Source of the DNA: Marinobacter arenosus
GTDB lineage: Bacteria; Pseudomonadota; Gammaproteobacteria; Pseudomonadales; Oleiphilaceae
NCBI RefSeq assembly: GCF_019264345.1
Contig: NZ_JAHVAO010000001.1
Span: forward strand, 2,914,001 to 2,978,000
DNA: 64,000 nt
Reading direction: 5' to 3'
The notes under the pieces were generated by a model. That model had not been told where the DNA came from, did no database searches, and saw only the letters and a list, made by a program, of their open reading frames with translations. Shown in pieces: positions 26,752-34,805 of the stretch (positions within the stretch are counted from its first letter, which is position 1; each line of letters starts with the position of its first letter). The position numbers and the translations under genes were made by a program.

Positions 26752-26782
26752 TCATTCAAGAGCATCACGCAACCTTGAATGA
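26752..26782 (-). promoter_or_regulatory. Perfect inverted repeat between the small Tat gene and fdhA
   Basis: TCATTCAAG at 26752-26760 and CTTGAATGA at 26774-26782 form a 9 bp stem with a 13-base loop in the intercistronic RNA. No T run follows on the minus strand. A role in mRNA processing or differential stability is possible. Confidence 0.45.
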
Positions 26783-26793
26783 CTCACGCTTCC

Positions 26794-26982
26794 TCAAAAG
26801 CGAGCCGATTCGAAATATTTGCGTGTGTGCTCCGTGTCACGCAGCCCGCGGCTTTTCGGGGCCTCATTAACGACCTCAGCTGCGGCGTTCGGTGCAACTG
26901 CCATGGCAACGGCAGCGGGTGCTGCGGTTGCTGCCAGTTGCAAGAAACGGCGACGGCTGTTTTCCTGCTTGGGGTGGTCCAT
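26794..26982 (-). CDS. Small twin-arginine signal protein of the formate dehydrogenase region
   Basis: 62 residues, starting after GGAGGTG. The N-terminus has a clear Tat motif, SRRRFLQLAATAAPAAVA, followed by a short tail ending in HTRKYFESARF. This matches the small formate-dehydrogenase-region Tat-target family found next to Tat-exported enzymes. It carries no cofactor motif. Possible roles are an accessory subunit or chaperone-competition decoy for the export of the catalytic subunit; both are inferences. Confidence 0.85.
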   Translation of the reverse strand: MDHPKQENSRRRFLQLAATAAPAAVAMAVAPNAAAEVVNEAPKSRGLRDTEHTRKYFESARF

Positions 26983-27023
26983 CGGACACCTCCACCTGAG
27001 TTAAGGGATCGGGCAGATCCCGG

Positions 27024-27635
27024 TTACTGAATAGCAAATGCGTCGGCTTCCACCGCCATGAACGCCCGCCCCAGCGAGCCCACGGGTGCGTAGAAAACTG
27101 CGCTTTGCGCTCCTTCCAAATCGGTAAAAAACAGGGCCGCCCACTTTGCCAGGTGCGCGTCAAAAAATGCCTTCTGTGAGGCCAGATCGCTATCGCACAC
27201 GAACTCGCCCGTTATGATGCCCGCCATGATTTCGCACAGCGTGCTGATATGGTCTTCCGGTTCTTTCACGTCATCGCTGGCTTTGATGCCCCGGGCCCTC
27301 AAATCGCGACGTAAGTCCGCAAGGGGCTTCTCGTTCAGAAAACCGGTGAGGTAATAACTGGCGTACGGGAGAAGTTCACCGCGACCGACGCCAACGAACA
27401 GGTTGTTGAACTCCCGTTCGGCGTCAGGGGACGTGGTGCGGTCAGCGAGAACGGCAAGGTTTCGGGAGGCGGAGCCCAAAGGCGTCTCATCGCCTTGCAA
27501 CGATGCCAGGCCGCCAAGCAGTTCGTTCGAGGGTGGGCCGCCGAGCAGGACACTTAACAACTGGTACATTTGGGCTCTCGCGCGATCTTCATCGCTGATC
27601 GAGCGGGGGCACTGAACTTCTACAGCGTTTGCCAA
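27024..27635 (-). CDS. TorD/DmsD-family molybdoenzyme chaperone
   Basis: 203 residues, starting at TTG 27635 after GAGAGAG. All-helical, with the family look in EDRARAQMYQLLSVLLGGPP, the EFNNLFVGVGRGELLPYASYY block (an LF...G...PYxS/A pattern) and EPEDHISTLCEIMAGII (the EPxDH motif). Such proteins bind the Tat signal peptide of the molybdoenzyme and hold export until the cofactor is inserted. Here the target would be the catalytic subunit encoded two genes downstream. Confidence 0.88.
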   Translation of the reverse strand: MANAVEVQCPRSISDEDRARAQMYQLLSVLLGGPPSNELLGGLASLQGDETPLGSASRNLAVLADRTTSPDAEREFNNLFVGVGRGELLPYASYYLTGFLNEKPLADLRRDLRARGIKASDDVKEPEDHISTLCEIMAGIITGEFVCDSDLASQKAFFDAHLAKWAALFFTDLEGAQSAVFYAPVGSLGRAFMAVEADAFAIQ

Positions 27636-27718
27636 GTTTTCTCTCTCTTATAGTTGTTTAAAATTTCATCATTATTCTATAGACCCAATTTGACCGCGGG
27701 GCAAACTTGGGCCAGGTC

Positions 27719-28321
27719 CTACTGGTCGAATCGCATCCTGGGGCGGTAGCGTGGTGGTGGTTCTGCCTCAGCATCGGTAATCACAGGATCAGCCTGGTGA
27801 GGGGGGATCAAAGGCTCTGACGCACTGTCGGAGAGCGGGTGCCCGGCAGTTTTTTCAGGAGGCAGGGGTTGCATCGTCATGGCCTGCGTCTCGGCTCGAT
27901 CCTCTGTACGCGCTTCAATCGGTGTCCGTTTCTCGATCAACCCCTGGCCGACCCTGTACAGGGTCTTCACGCCCTCGGTGGCGGTCGCTGCATCCGAAAA
28001 ATCTTCGTCGTAATCGTTAAGGCCGTCCAGCACAGCCAGTACGGGGTTGGATTTCCAGAGTGCTCGCAGGGCCTTGCGACGCAGGAGGTCGGGAATCTCC
28101 TTGCGCATGAATCCGGTGATGTCGGTACCCAGTACGATAGCGTCCGGGTCCGGCAGGCCGTACTTCTCCAACACGTCGCGTTCCGGCAGGGTCTCATTGA
28201 CGGCGAGTTCCTGTTCTTCCCTTGTTGGCTGGGGTTCAACCGGCGTTGGAGGGGCCAGCTCTGCCTCTCTGCGAGCTTCGGCTTTTTGACGCGACCAGCG
28301 TTGCAGGCGTGACTCCGTCAT
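27719..28321 (-). CDS. DUF3306-type protein, formate dehydrogenase accessory of unknown function
   Basis: 200 residues, hydrophilic and low in complexity at both ends, with Pro- and Glu-rich stretches (PPTPVEPQPTREEQE). The central conserved core IPDLLRRKALRALWKSNPVLAVLDGLNDYDEDF is characteristic of DUF3306. No cofactor motif or membrane segment is seen. Its start overlaps by one base the stop of the DUF3305 gene (TGATG), so the two are translationally coupled. The family is repeatedly found beside Tat formate dehydrogenases, which suggests a maturation role. Confidence 0.75.
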   Translation of the reverse strand: MTESRLQRWSRQKAEARREAELAPPTPVEPQPTREEQELAVNETLPERDVLEKYGLPDPDAIVLGTDITGFMRKEIPDLLRRKALRALWKSNPVLAVLDGLNDYDEDFSDAATATEGVKTLYRVGQGLIEKRTPIEARTEDRAETQAMTMQPLPPEKTAGHPLSDSASEPLIPPHQADPVITDAEAEPPPRYRPRMRFDQ

Positions 28322-28899
28322 CAGTGCACCCTCGGTTTCTTGATGTTGGTGGGTGCTCGGTAGACATCGCTTTCCTGACGAATGCGCGGATCGCCCTTGC
28401 CGTCCTCGATCGCATCAACCTGGACTTCATCACGACGTCGTTTCTTGAACGGTTCTTCGATGTAGTGCATGTCGATGAACTCCTTGATCCAGGCCGCCAG
28501 GGACTCGGGGATCGGAACCGCTTCGACGATGCTCTCGCCACTGTCCAGCGCATCCAGCGCCTCGTGGGCACTGGCAGTGATGGTGCTGAGTACCCACCCG
28601 GACGGCGAGCGGCTGGTCTGGTCTTTATCCATTATGACCCAGACGGAGGGAACGACCATGTTCAGGGAGACGAGGTAGCCTTCGACATCGGCGCGAAACA
28701 GTTCCATGCCCACGGTGCCTGCGTGGTAATCGATTACCTCGCCTTCGCAAACCAGTTCCTTCCAGAAGGCTTCCGGCGCTCCGGGAATTACCGCCACTGG
28801 CTTCCAGGTATCACGAGCCCACCGTGTCACGCCGGGGGACCGGCGAACGACGGCGCCAACTTGTAACTCGCGTTTCCAATGATCTGTACGACTGCTCAT
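28321..28899 (-). CDS. DUF3305-type protein, formate dehydrogenase accessory of unknown function
   Basis: 192 residues without a signal peptide or membrane helix. The core, W..ELQVGAVVRRSPGVTRWARDTWKPVAVIPG and then YLVSLNMVVPSVWVIM, looks like a small beta-rich domain. The C-terminal half contains EPIPESLAAWIKEFIDMHY-like helices. It is the first gene of the leftward formate dehydrogenase unit and is divergent from the polyferredoxin gene. The family name rests on my memory of its pairing with DUF3306; the function is unknown. Confidence 0.7.
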   Translation of the reverse strand: MSSRTDHWKRELQVGAVVRRSPGVTRWARDTWKPVAVIPGAPEAFWKELVCEGEVIDYHAGTVGMELFRADVEGYLVSLNMVVPSVWVIMDKDQTSRSPSGWVLSTITASAHEALDALDSGESIVEAVPIPESLAAWIKEFIDMHYIEEPFKKRRRDEVQVDAIEDGKGDPRIRQESDVYRAPTNIKKPRVH

Positions 28900-28949
28900 G
28901 GCAACTCTCTTTTTAAGAAGAAGCTAGCAGAGCCCCGACAATTATCCAG

Positions 28950-28963
28950 TTGTCCAAGATCAA
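28950..28963. promoter_or_regulatory. Possible Anr/Fnr box in the divergent promoter
   Basis: TTGTCCAAGATCAA matches 8 of 10 positions of the TTGAT-N4-ATCAA consensus. It is placed between the divergent DUF3305 and polyferredoxin genes, where it could control both units in response to oxygen. A perfect palindrome ACGTATACGT follows at 28997-29006. This is a by-eye match only. Confidence 0.3.
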
Positions 28964-29036
28964 AAGGCTGTGCCATGCTCTAGAGACGGCATGAAGACGT
29001 ATACGTATAACAACAAATAAAAGAGTAGAGATCCTG

Positions 29037-31013
29037 ATGACAGCACATAAGACCCTACTGTTATGCACCTGCGATAAATCACAGTCCCTTGATCAGAAGG
29101 CACTGCAAACGGCCGCGGGAGCGGAGCAGGTGATCGTAGTGGATCAACTGTGCGGCAACGATATGAAAACGGCTGCCGAGCATCTGGGAGGCCGTAGCGA
29201 TGTGCTGATTGCCTGTGGCCAACAGGCGGCGCTGTTCGAGCGTTTAAGCGAGGACATTCAGGCGGAACTTCAACATGCCGCGCCGTTGAGCACCATCGAT
29301 ATCCGGGACCGCGCCGGCTGGGGTGCACCGGACGCAAACCCGAAGCGCCTGCATGCCAAGCAAGCCGCCCTGATGGCGGCAGCTCAATTAACGGCACCCA
29401 CGGCGCCGGTAAAAACCATTCAGTCCAGTGGAGTGTGTTGCATCGTCGGCCCCACCGATCAGGCGATCCGGATGGCCGAGCTGGTGCAGGATGAGCTGGG
29501 CGTTACCTGCGTCGTCACCGACTCCGGGCCGATACAACTGCCGTCTGCCGGTTACGACGTTGCCAAAGGACAATTGACGGCGGCTCATGGCGCGTTGGGC
29601 AATTTCAGTCTGGAGTTTGCTCAGTTGCAAACGCTGAATCCCGCTGGTCGTGGCGAGCTGGGTTATGGCGATGTGAAAGCCACCGCCCGAAGCGAGTGCG
29701 ACGTGTTTATCGACCTGCGTGGCGGCGCGCCGGCGTTTCCCAGTTATCAGAAACGCAACGGCTATTTCTGGGCCGACCCGGAAAAAACGGGCGAGTTGGA
29801 GCGCATTGCGTTGACCGCCAGGGAACGAGTCGGCGAGTTCGAGAAAACCGTGTTTTTCCATTTGGAAGAATCGCTGTGTGCGCATTCCCGAGCGCACCAA
29901 ACCGGTTGCACCCGCTGTCTCGACGTCTGCCCCACAGAGGCCATTTTTTCCGCTGGCGACCACATACAGATCGATTCCGATATTTGTGCCGGCTGCGGGT
30001 CCTGTGCGGCGGTTTGCCCGACATCGGCCGTCACCATGAATGAAACGTCCTTCGAGGCCATCACCCGAAACCTGGAGGTCATGGCCAGAGTCTATCGCGA
30101 GCAGGTCAGTGAAGCCCCGCGACTGGTCTTCCATACGCTGGGTGCGGGCGCTGAAGCGATTGCCTATTTGGCCCGGTACGACGAGGGGCTGGCGGACGAC
30201 CTGATTCCGCTGGGACTGGAGCATACCGACCGGATTGGCCATGCCGAGATCATGGCCGCATTCGGAGCAGGCTACGCCGAAGTCCTGATCCTGGCGGACA
30301 ACGAGATAGACCGTCGGGCGGTTGCTGCGGAAGTGGAACTGGCCCAAGCCATGCTCAGGGGCACACGGAATTCCCCGAGCAGGGTTCGAGTTATCGAGGC
30401 CATCGAGCTAGGCGCCGCTGGCGACAACGCCGGGCGGGTGAGTCAGCCGGTTTTGCTGGTCGGCGGTCGCCGCGACGTTACTCGGGTCACCGCCGCGGCG
30501 ATGGCGGATAGCATCGAGGCGCCGATTCCCCTGCCCGTGGGTGCCCCCTACGGTGCGATAGAAATCGATTCTGATAAATGCACACTCTGTCTGGCTTGTG
30601 TATCGCTGTGTCCCACCGGTGCCCTGGGCGACCATCCGGACCGGCCGGAAGTCCAGTTCACGGAAAACGCGTGCGTGCAGTGCGGCATCTGTCAAAGTAC
30701 GTGCCCCGAGACAGCCATCACCCTGAAGCCTCAGCTGGATCTGTCGAAGGACGCGCTCAGTGCCCGGGCACTGCACGGCGAGGAGCCTTTCGAGTGCATC
30801 AAGTGTGGCACCCCGTTCGGCGTCGCCAGCACCATTAACCGGATTGTTGAAAAGCTGGAAAGCCACTGGATGTACTCCAACACAGACAATGTCCAGCTCA
30901 TCAAGATGTGTGACGATTGTCGGGTTAAATCCCAGTACCACGGGGACAATGCCCCCATGGCCGGGGGCGAGCGCCCCCGCGTTCGCACCCGGGACGACTA
31001 CCTCGATAGCTAA
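29037..31013 (+). CDS. Polyferredoxin-like 4Fe-4S protein of the formate dehydrogenase cluster
   Basis: 658 residues. Two ferredoxin pairs are visible: CTRCLDVCPTEAI and CAGCGSCAAVCP at about 290-325, then CTLCLACVSLCP and CVQCGICQSTCP at about 514-560. That makes four [4Fe-4S] clusters. Further cysteines in CIKCGTPFG and KMCDDCRVK near the C-terminus could hold another metal. The N-terminal 285 residues have no cofactor motif and recall HdrA/MvhD-like or quinone-reactive proteins only weakly. It is the first gene of the rightward unit and probably moves electrons to or from the Fe-S machinery of the cluster. Its exact partner is unknown. Confidence 0.8.
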   Translation: MTAHKTLLLCTCDKSQSLDQKALQTAAGAEQVIVVDQLCGNDMKTAAEHLGGRSDVLIACGQQAALFERLSEDIQAELQHAAPLSTIDIRDRAGWGAPDANPKRLHAKQAALMAAAQLTAPTAPVKTIQSSGVCCIVGPTDQAIRMAELVQDELGVTCVVTDSGPIQLPSAGYDVAKGQLTAAHGALGNFSLEFAQLQTLNPAGRGELGYGDVKATARSECDVFIDLRGGAPAFPSYQKRNGYFWADPEKTGELERIALTARERVGEFEKTVFFHLEESLCAHSRAHQTGCTRCLDVCPTEAIFSAGDHIQIDSDICAGCGSCAAVCPTSAVTMNETSFEAITRNLEVMARVYREQVSEAPRLVFHTLGAGAEAIAYLARYDEGLADDLIPLGLEHTDRIGHAEIMAAFGAGYAEVLILADNEIDRRAVAAEVELAQAMLRGTRNSPSRVRVIEAIELGAAGDNAGRVSQPVLLVGGRRDVTRVTAAAMADSIEAPIPLPVGAPYGAIEIDSDKCTLCLACVSLCPTGALGDHPDRPEVQFTENACVQCGICQSTCPETAITLKPQLDLSKDALSARALHGEEPFECIKCGTPFGVASTINRIVEKLESHWMYSNTDNVQLIKMCDDCRVKSQYHGDNAPMAGGERPRVRTRDDYLDS

Positions 31014-31034
31014 CAAAACCGAACAGGATGCACC

Positions 31035-31880
31035 ATGGTTCAATACACCGAAGTTGGCAAAGACAACCTGATTGGTACCGACGCGCCCCGGCCTCAGGAC
31101 AAGAACCCGAAGGGTGTTGACCGCATCATCGCGATTGCCTCGGGCAAGGGCGGCGTGGGTAAGTCGACGGTTGCGTCCAACCTGGCGGTCGCCTTGGCCT
31201 CGAAAGGCCTGAAGGTGGGCCTGTTGGATGCCGACGTCTACGGCCCCAGCCAGCCTCGCATGCTGGGTGTTTCCGGTCGGCCGTCCAGTCCGGACGGGCA
31301 TACCATCCTGCCGCTGCGCAATCATGGTGTGACGCTGATGTCTCTGGGCCTGATGACGCCGGAGGATGAAGCCATCGTGTGGCGTGGGCCGATGCTGATG
31401 GGGGCCCTGCAACAGATGATGAACCAGGTGGACTGGGGCAGACTGGACGTGTTGCTGGTGGATCTTCCTCCGGGCACCGGTGATGTCCAGATGACGCTGA
31501 GCCAGAAGTTTTTTGTCGCCGGTGCCGTTGTGGTGTCAACGCCTCAGGACATTGCCCTGATGGATGCCCGCAAGGGGATCGACATGTTCGAACGCATGGA
31601 GGTGCCGCTGTTTGGCTTGATCGAAAACATGGCATCGTTTGTCTGCGATGGCTGCGGTAAGGAGCACCACCCGTTCGGCTCCGGCGGGGCCCGGGCCGAG
31701 GCTGAAAAGCTCGGAGCGCCCTTCCTGGGCGAAATTCCGCTCGATCTGGATATCCGGATCGGGTCGGACGGGGGGGTTCCGATTGTGGTGTCAAAGCCCG
31801 AAAGCCCACAGGCCAAGGCGTTCCAGCGCATCGCCGACGGACTTGTCGCCTCCGACGTCTACGCCCGGGCTATCCGATGA
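31035..31880 (+). CDS. Mrp/ApbC (NBP35-like) iron-sulfur cluster carrier ATPase
   Basis: 281 residues. The deviant Walker A GKGGVGKST lies near residues 36-44. The switch regions LLDADVYGPSQPRMLG and DVLLVDLPPGTGD are typical of the family. The CxxC cluster-binding pair is Cys204-Cys207 in VCDGCGKEH. The protein lacks the N-terminal DUF59 domain of E. coli Mrp. ApbC-type proteins carry [4Fe-4S] clusters to apoproteins. Here it may be dedicated to the many clusters of the formate dehydrogenase and polyferredoxin. Its stop overlaps the next start (ATGA). Confidence 0.9.
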   Translation: MVQYTEVGKDNLIGTDAPRPQDKNPKGVDRIIAIASGKGGVGKSTVASNLAVALASKGLKVGLLDADVYGPSQPRMLGVSGRPSSPDGHTILPLRNHGVTLMSLGLMTPEDEAIVWRGPMLMGALQQMMNQVDWGRLDVLLVDLPPGTGDVQMTLSQKFFVAGAVVVSTPQDIALMDARKGIDMFERMEVPLFGLIENMASFVCDGCGKEHHPFGSGGARAEAEKLGAPFLGEIPLDLDIRIGSDGGVPIVVSKPESPQAKAFQRIADGLVASDVYARAIR

Positions 31881-32581
31881 TCGAGTCACCCCAGTTTCCG
31901 CCGCTCCTGTCCGGGGAGCTCGTACCCAGGCACACGGACCCTTTTGACAAGGCGGTCAGCCGGGCCATCGCCGGGGTCGATTCGGGCACGATTTTCTACT
32001 CCGGGGAGGACGATGCGTTGCGCGCGGCTCTGGTGTTGGCGCCGGAAACGCCGCTGGAAGAGGCCATCCAGGCGGTTTACGTTGCCCAGCTCGGCCTGGC
32101 CGAGAGTCTGGGCGCTCTGGCTCCGCCCGAGGTGCCCGTTTACTTTCAGTGGCCTGACCGCATCAAGGTCAATAACGCGGTCTGCGGTGGCGTTCGTTTT
32201 GCCGCGGATGTGTCCGATCCCGAGGCCTATCCCAACTGGCTGGTTATCGGTATCGATGTGCCCTTTGCGCCAGTGGGTGCCGAACCCGGCGAACATCCGA
32301 ACCAGACCTGCCTGCGAGAGGAAGGGTGCGGCGATATCACGCCCATGGCCCTGTTGGAAAGCTGGTCCAAACACACCCTTCTGTGGCTGAACTACTTCAT
32401 GGACAGCGGGTTCGAGCGCGTGCACCAGGAATGGCGGCCACGCTGCGATACCCTGGGTAAAATCGTTGATCAGCCGAAGCCCGGGCTTTTTGTCGGACTC
32501 GATGAAAAAGGCCGGATGCTGTTGCGTCAGGATGTCATGACCGAGACCTTGAGTTTGATTGAATTTGCGGAGCACCTATGA
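31877..32581 (+). CDS. Biotin/lipoate-protein ligase-fold protein of unknown role
   Basis: 234 residues. The middle shows the BirA/LplA/LipB fold signature as WPDRIKVNNAVCGGVRF from residue 92, comparable to the WPND...VN...K..G block of biotin ligases. The lysine that normally follows VNG in that block is not present; VCGG takes its place. The usual GRGRxG substrate loop is also missing. So the fold is likely but ligase activity is doubtful. It is coupled on both sides by ATGA overlaps, between the Mrp gene and the DUF6505-like gene, which ties it to formate dehydrogenase maturation rather than biotin metabolism. Confidence 0.7.
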   Translation: MIESPQFPPLLSGELVPRHTDPFDKAVSRAIAGVDSGTIFYSGEDDALRAALVLAPETPLEEAIQAVYVAQLGLAESLGALAPPEVPVYFQWPDRIKVNNAVCGGVRFAADVSDPEAYPNWLVIGIDVPFAPVGAEPGEHPNQTCLREEGCGDITPMALLESWSKHTLLWLNYFMDSGFERVHQEWRPRCDTLGKIVDQPKPGLFVGLDEKGRMLLRQDVMTETLSLIEFAEHL

Positions 32582-33054
32582 AACTGGCCCGAACCCTGAG
32601 ACTGGATGTGTCTGATGAGAACGTGTTCGAGGTGCCGGCACCCAGCGGTGAATGGGCCATCTCGGGCGGCTTCGAATTCTCCAACTGGACCGAAGCGGAG
32701 CTCAAGGGCAAGGCTCGCCAGGCCTTCACAAACGGTTGGTACAGCATTGAGTCTGGCGGGCGTGCCAGTTTTGTGGGCGTCTGCGACATCACTGAGGCCG
32801 AACTGGACCAGTTGCGGCTGACCCTGGCGCAAACCTTTGTCGAGCGCTATGGCGCGCCGGATATTGAGGCGGCCTATCCCGTCGCCCGCGAAGAAATCGA
32901 CCAGATGCGCAGCATGTGTGAGGACTTCGAAGACAACACCTTGCTGATGGTCAGTCGCACGCTGACCGAGTTGGGTGTTGAGGAAACCTACCGCTCTCGC
33001 GCTCCGCAGGACGCTTCCCTGGAGGCTTTTGCGGTGCATGGTAGCGTTGACTGA
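32578..33054 (+). CDS. DUF6505-like protein of unknown function
   Basis: 158 residues with no membrane segment. Characteristic stretches are GEWAISGGFEFSNWTEAELKGKARQAF and SFVGVCDITEAELDQL, followed by a helical C-terminal half with the acidic pair CEDFEDNTLLMVSR. I associate this with DUF6505 proteins found beside formate dehydrogenase genes; the assignment is from memory. Its start overlaps the ligase-fold gene and its stop abuts the convergent moeA stop with no base between, so there is no room for a separate terminator. Confidence 0.6.
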   Translation: MKLARTLRLDVSDENVFEVPAPSGEWAISGGFEFSNWTEAELKGKARQAFTNGWYSIESGGRASFVGVCDITEAELDQLRLTLAQTFVERYGAPDIEAAYPVAREEIDQMRSMCEDFEDNTLLMVSRTLTELGVEETYRSRAPQDASLEAFAVHGSVD

Positions 33055-34302
33055 TTACAGGCCGAAGCTACCGTAGGGGATAAACCGTACGGGGGTTCCC
33101 GGCTCGATTTGCCGGGGGCTCTCATCCAGTTCCACCAGGCCCTCGGACCACGCCAGGCCGGTCACCCGACCGGAACCCTCTGAGCCGAATACCTCAACCT
33201 GCCCATCCCGCACCCGTGCCCGCAGCATCTCGCTGCGCCCGGGCTTTTTGTTCTTCGAAAAGTTAGCAGGCATGACATACGCCTGAGGTTCGAACCATTC
33301 TCCACCCGCCAGCAATGCCATGGCCGGGGCGCCAAACCGCAGCGCGCAGACCCAGGCGGCCACCGGGTTACCCGGCAGGCCCACCACGGGCGTTCCATGG
33401 AACATGGCGAGGGCCAGCGGACGACCCGGCTTGATCGCAATCCGCCAGTTGCTGATGTCGCCATGGGCTTTCAGGGTTTTTGATATGTGATCCTCGTCGC
33501 CGGCGGACACGCCGCCGCTGGTGAGGATCAGATCGCACTGTTCCGCGCCACGCGCCAGTGCCGCCTTGACCTCCTCAGCCCGGTCCAGCACGTGGCCGAG
33601 ATCCACGAGTTCGTAGCCAAGTTGCGAGACCAGGGCGCTGAGCATCGGTCGGTTGGCGTCGTAAATTTGCCAGTCGGTCACCCTTGCGCCGACCGGTTTC
33701 ACCTCATCACCGGTGGACAGCACACCAACCCGCAGGCGCTGATACACATCGACGGATTCCACACCCACGCTGGCAAGTACGGAAATCTGGGTCGGACTGA
33801 GCCGCGTTCCGGCAGTGAGAATCCTGTCCTTGGCCTTGATGTCTTCACCGGCTTTGCGGGCATTGGCGCCCGCTTTAAGCGTTCCGTTCAAATGCAGCTG
33901 GCCATCCCGGACGTCGCAGTCTTCCTCCAGAACCACCGTATCCGTGCCTTCTGGAATGACGGCTCCTGTCAGAATCCGGATTGCGTGCCCTGCGGGCACC
34001 TTTCCCATGTAGGGCTCACCGGCAGCACTGCGGCCATCGATCAGAGGCAGGGTGCAGGGAGCGTCGGTCACCGGACCGGCAAGGGCATAGCCGTCGACGG
34101 CGGAATTGGTGCTTGGGGGATGCGCGCGAGGCGCGTAGACATCGCTTGCCAGGATTCGGCCGTTCACCTGCGACAGCGGAACGGCGCGCTCTACCTCCAC
34201 AACGGGATGTAACCGAGAACGCAAACGCTCAAGGGCCTCATCGACCGGCGTCCAGTTCACTCCGGGGGGCAGGGCAAAACAGTCGTTGCGAAGCGGCTTC
34301 AT
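33055..34302 (-). CDS. moeA: Molybdopterin molybdotransferase MoeA
   Basis: 415 residues, the normal MoeA length. It inserts molybdate (or tungstate) into adenylylated molybdopterin. Hallmarks are NSAVDGYAL in the N-terminal domain, the GTDTVVLEED block, the MPT-binding motif TSGGVSAGDEDHI and the segment KPGRPLALAMFHGTPVVGLPGNPVA. It is the last gene of the leftward tup-fdhD-mob unit and overlaps mobB by four bases. Confidence 0.93.
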   Translation of the reverse strand: MKPLRNDCFALPPGVNWTPVDEALERLRSRLHPVVEVERAVPLSQVNGRILASDVYAPRAHPPSTNSAVDGYALAGPVTDAPCTLPLIDGRSAAGEPYMGKVPAGHAIRILTGAVIPEGTDTVVLEEDCDVRDGQLHLNGTLKAGANARKAGEDIKAKDRILTAGTRLSPTQISVLASVGVESVDVYQRLRVGVLSTGDEVKPVGARVTDWQIYDANRPMLSALVSQLGYELVDLGHVLDRAEEVKAALARGAEQCDLILTSGGVSAGDEDHISKTLKAHGDISNWRIAIKPGRPLALAMFHGTPVVGLPGNPVAAWVCALRFGAPAMALLAGGEWFEPQAYVMPANFSKNKKPGRSEMLRARVRDGQVEVFGSEGSGRVTGLAWSEGLVELDESPRQIEPGTPVRFIPYGSFGL

Positions 34303-34805
34303 GGCTGTCTCGCTGATGGCTGTGCATGATTAATAATAAAATCGGCAAGGCCGGTGATGTCGTTCACATCGAACACTGGCCCGGAAAAGTCGGCGGCATA
34401 GTCGGTGGCAACGGCGATGATATTGCCGTCTTCCCGGTAAAGCGGTGAGCGGGACGTTTCCTGCCTGTGCACCTCAATCTTCGGGTGGGCGTGAGTTTTG
34501 TACCCCTCCACAACGACCCAGTCGCTGGGAGCAAGGCGGGCTATCAAATCCTCGAGCGTCGGCTCACCGGCGCCGCGCAGCTCGTGCATGATGGCAAAGC
34601 GCTGGCCCCCGGCCAGGATGACCTCGCGGGCTCCGGCCTCACGGTGTTTGTAGCTGTCCGTTCCGGGCTGATCCACATCCACCATGTGATGGGCATGTTT
34701 GATCGAGTTGACCGTTAACCCCCTGCTGGATAGCTCGCGAATCAGAGCGGCAGCCAGTGTGGTCTTCCCAGAGTTTTTCCAACCTACGATGCCTATCACG
34801 TTCAC
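34299..34805 (-). CDS. mobB: Molybdopterin-guanine dinucleotide biosynthesis protein MobB
   Basis: 168 residues, a GTP-binding adaptor that helps MobA. The P-loop is GWKNSGKTTL at about 9-18. KHAHHMVDVDQPGTDSYKHREAGA and LVVVEGYK-like (DWVVVEGYKTHAHPKIEVHR) blocks are standard for the family. The gene overlaps mobA upstream and moeA downstream by four bases each. Confidence 0.92.
   Translation of the reverse strand: MNVIGIVGWKNSGKTTLAAALIRELSSRGLTVNSIKHAHHMVDVDQPGTDSYKHREAGAREVILAGGQRFAIMHELRGAGEPTLEDLIARLAPSDWVVVEGYKTHAHPKIEVHRQETSRSPLYREDGNIIAVATDYAADFSGPVFDVNDITGLADFIINHAQPSARQP

Noticed and set aside
30810-30930. A molybdopterin or haem site in the C-terminus of the polyferredoxin
   Set aside because: Only isolated CxxC pairs are present (CIKCG and CDDC) with no CxxCH. 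A metal site is possible but its type cannot be named.
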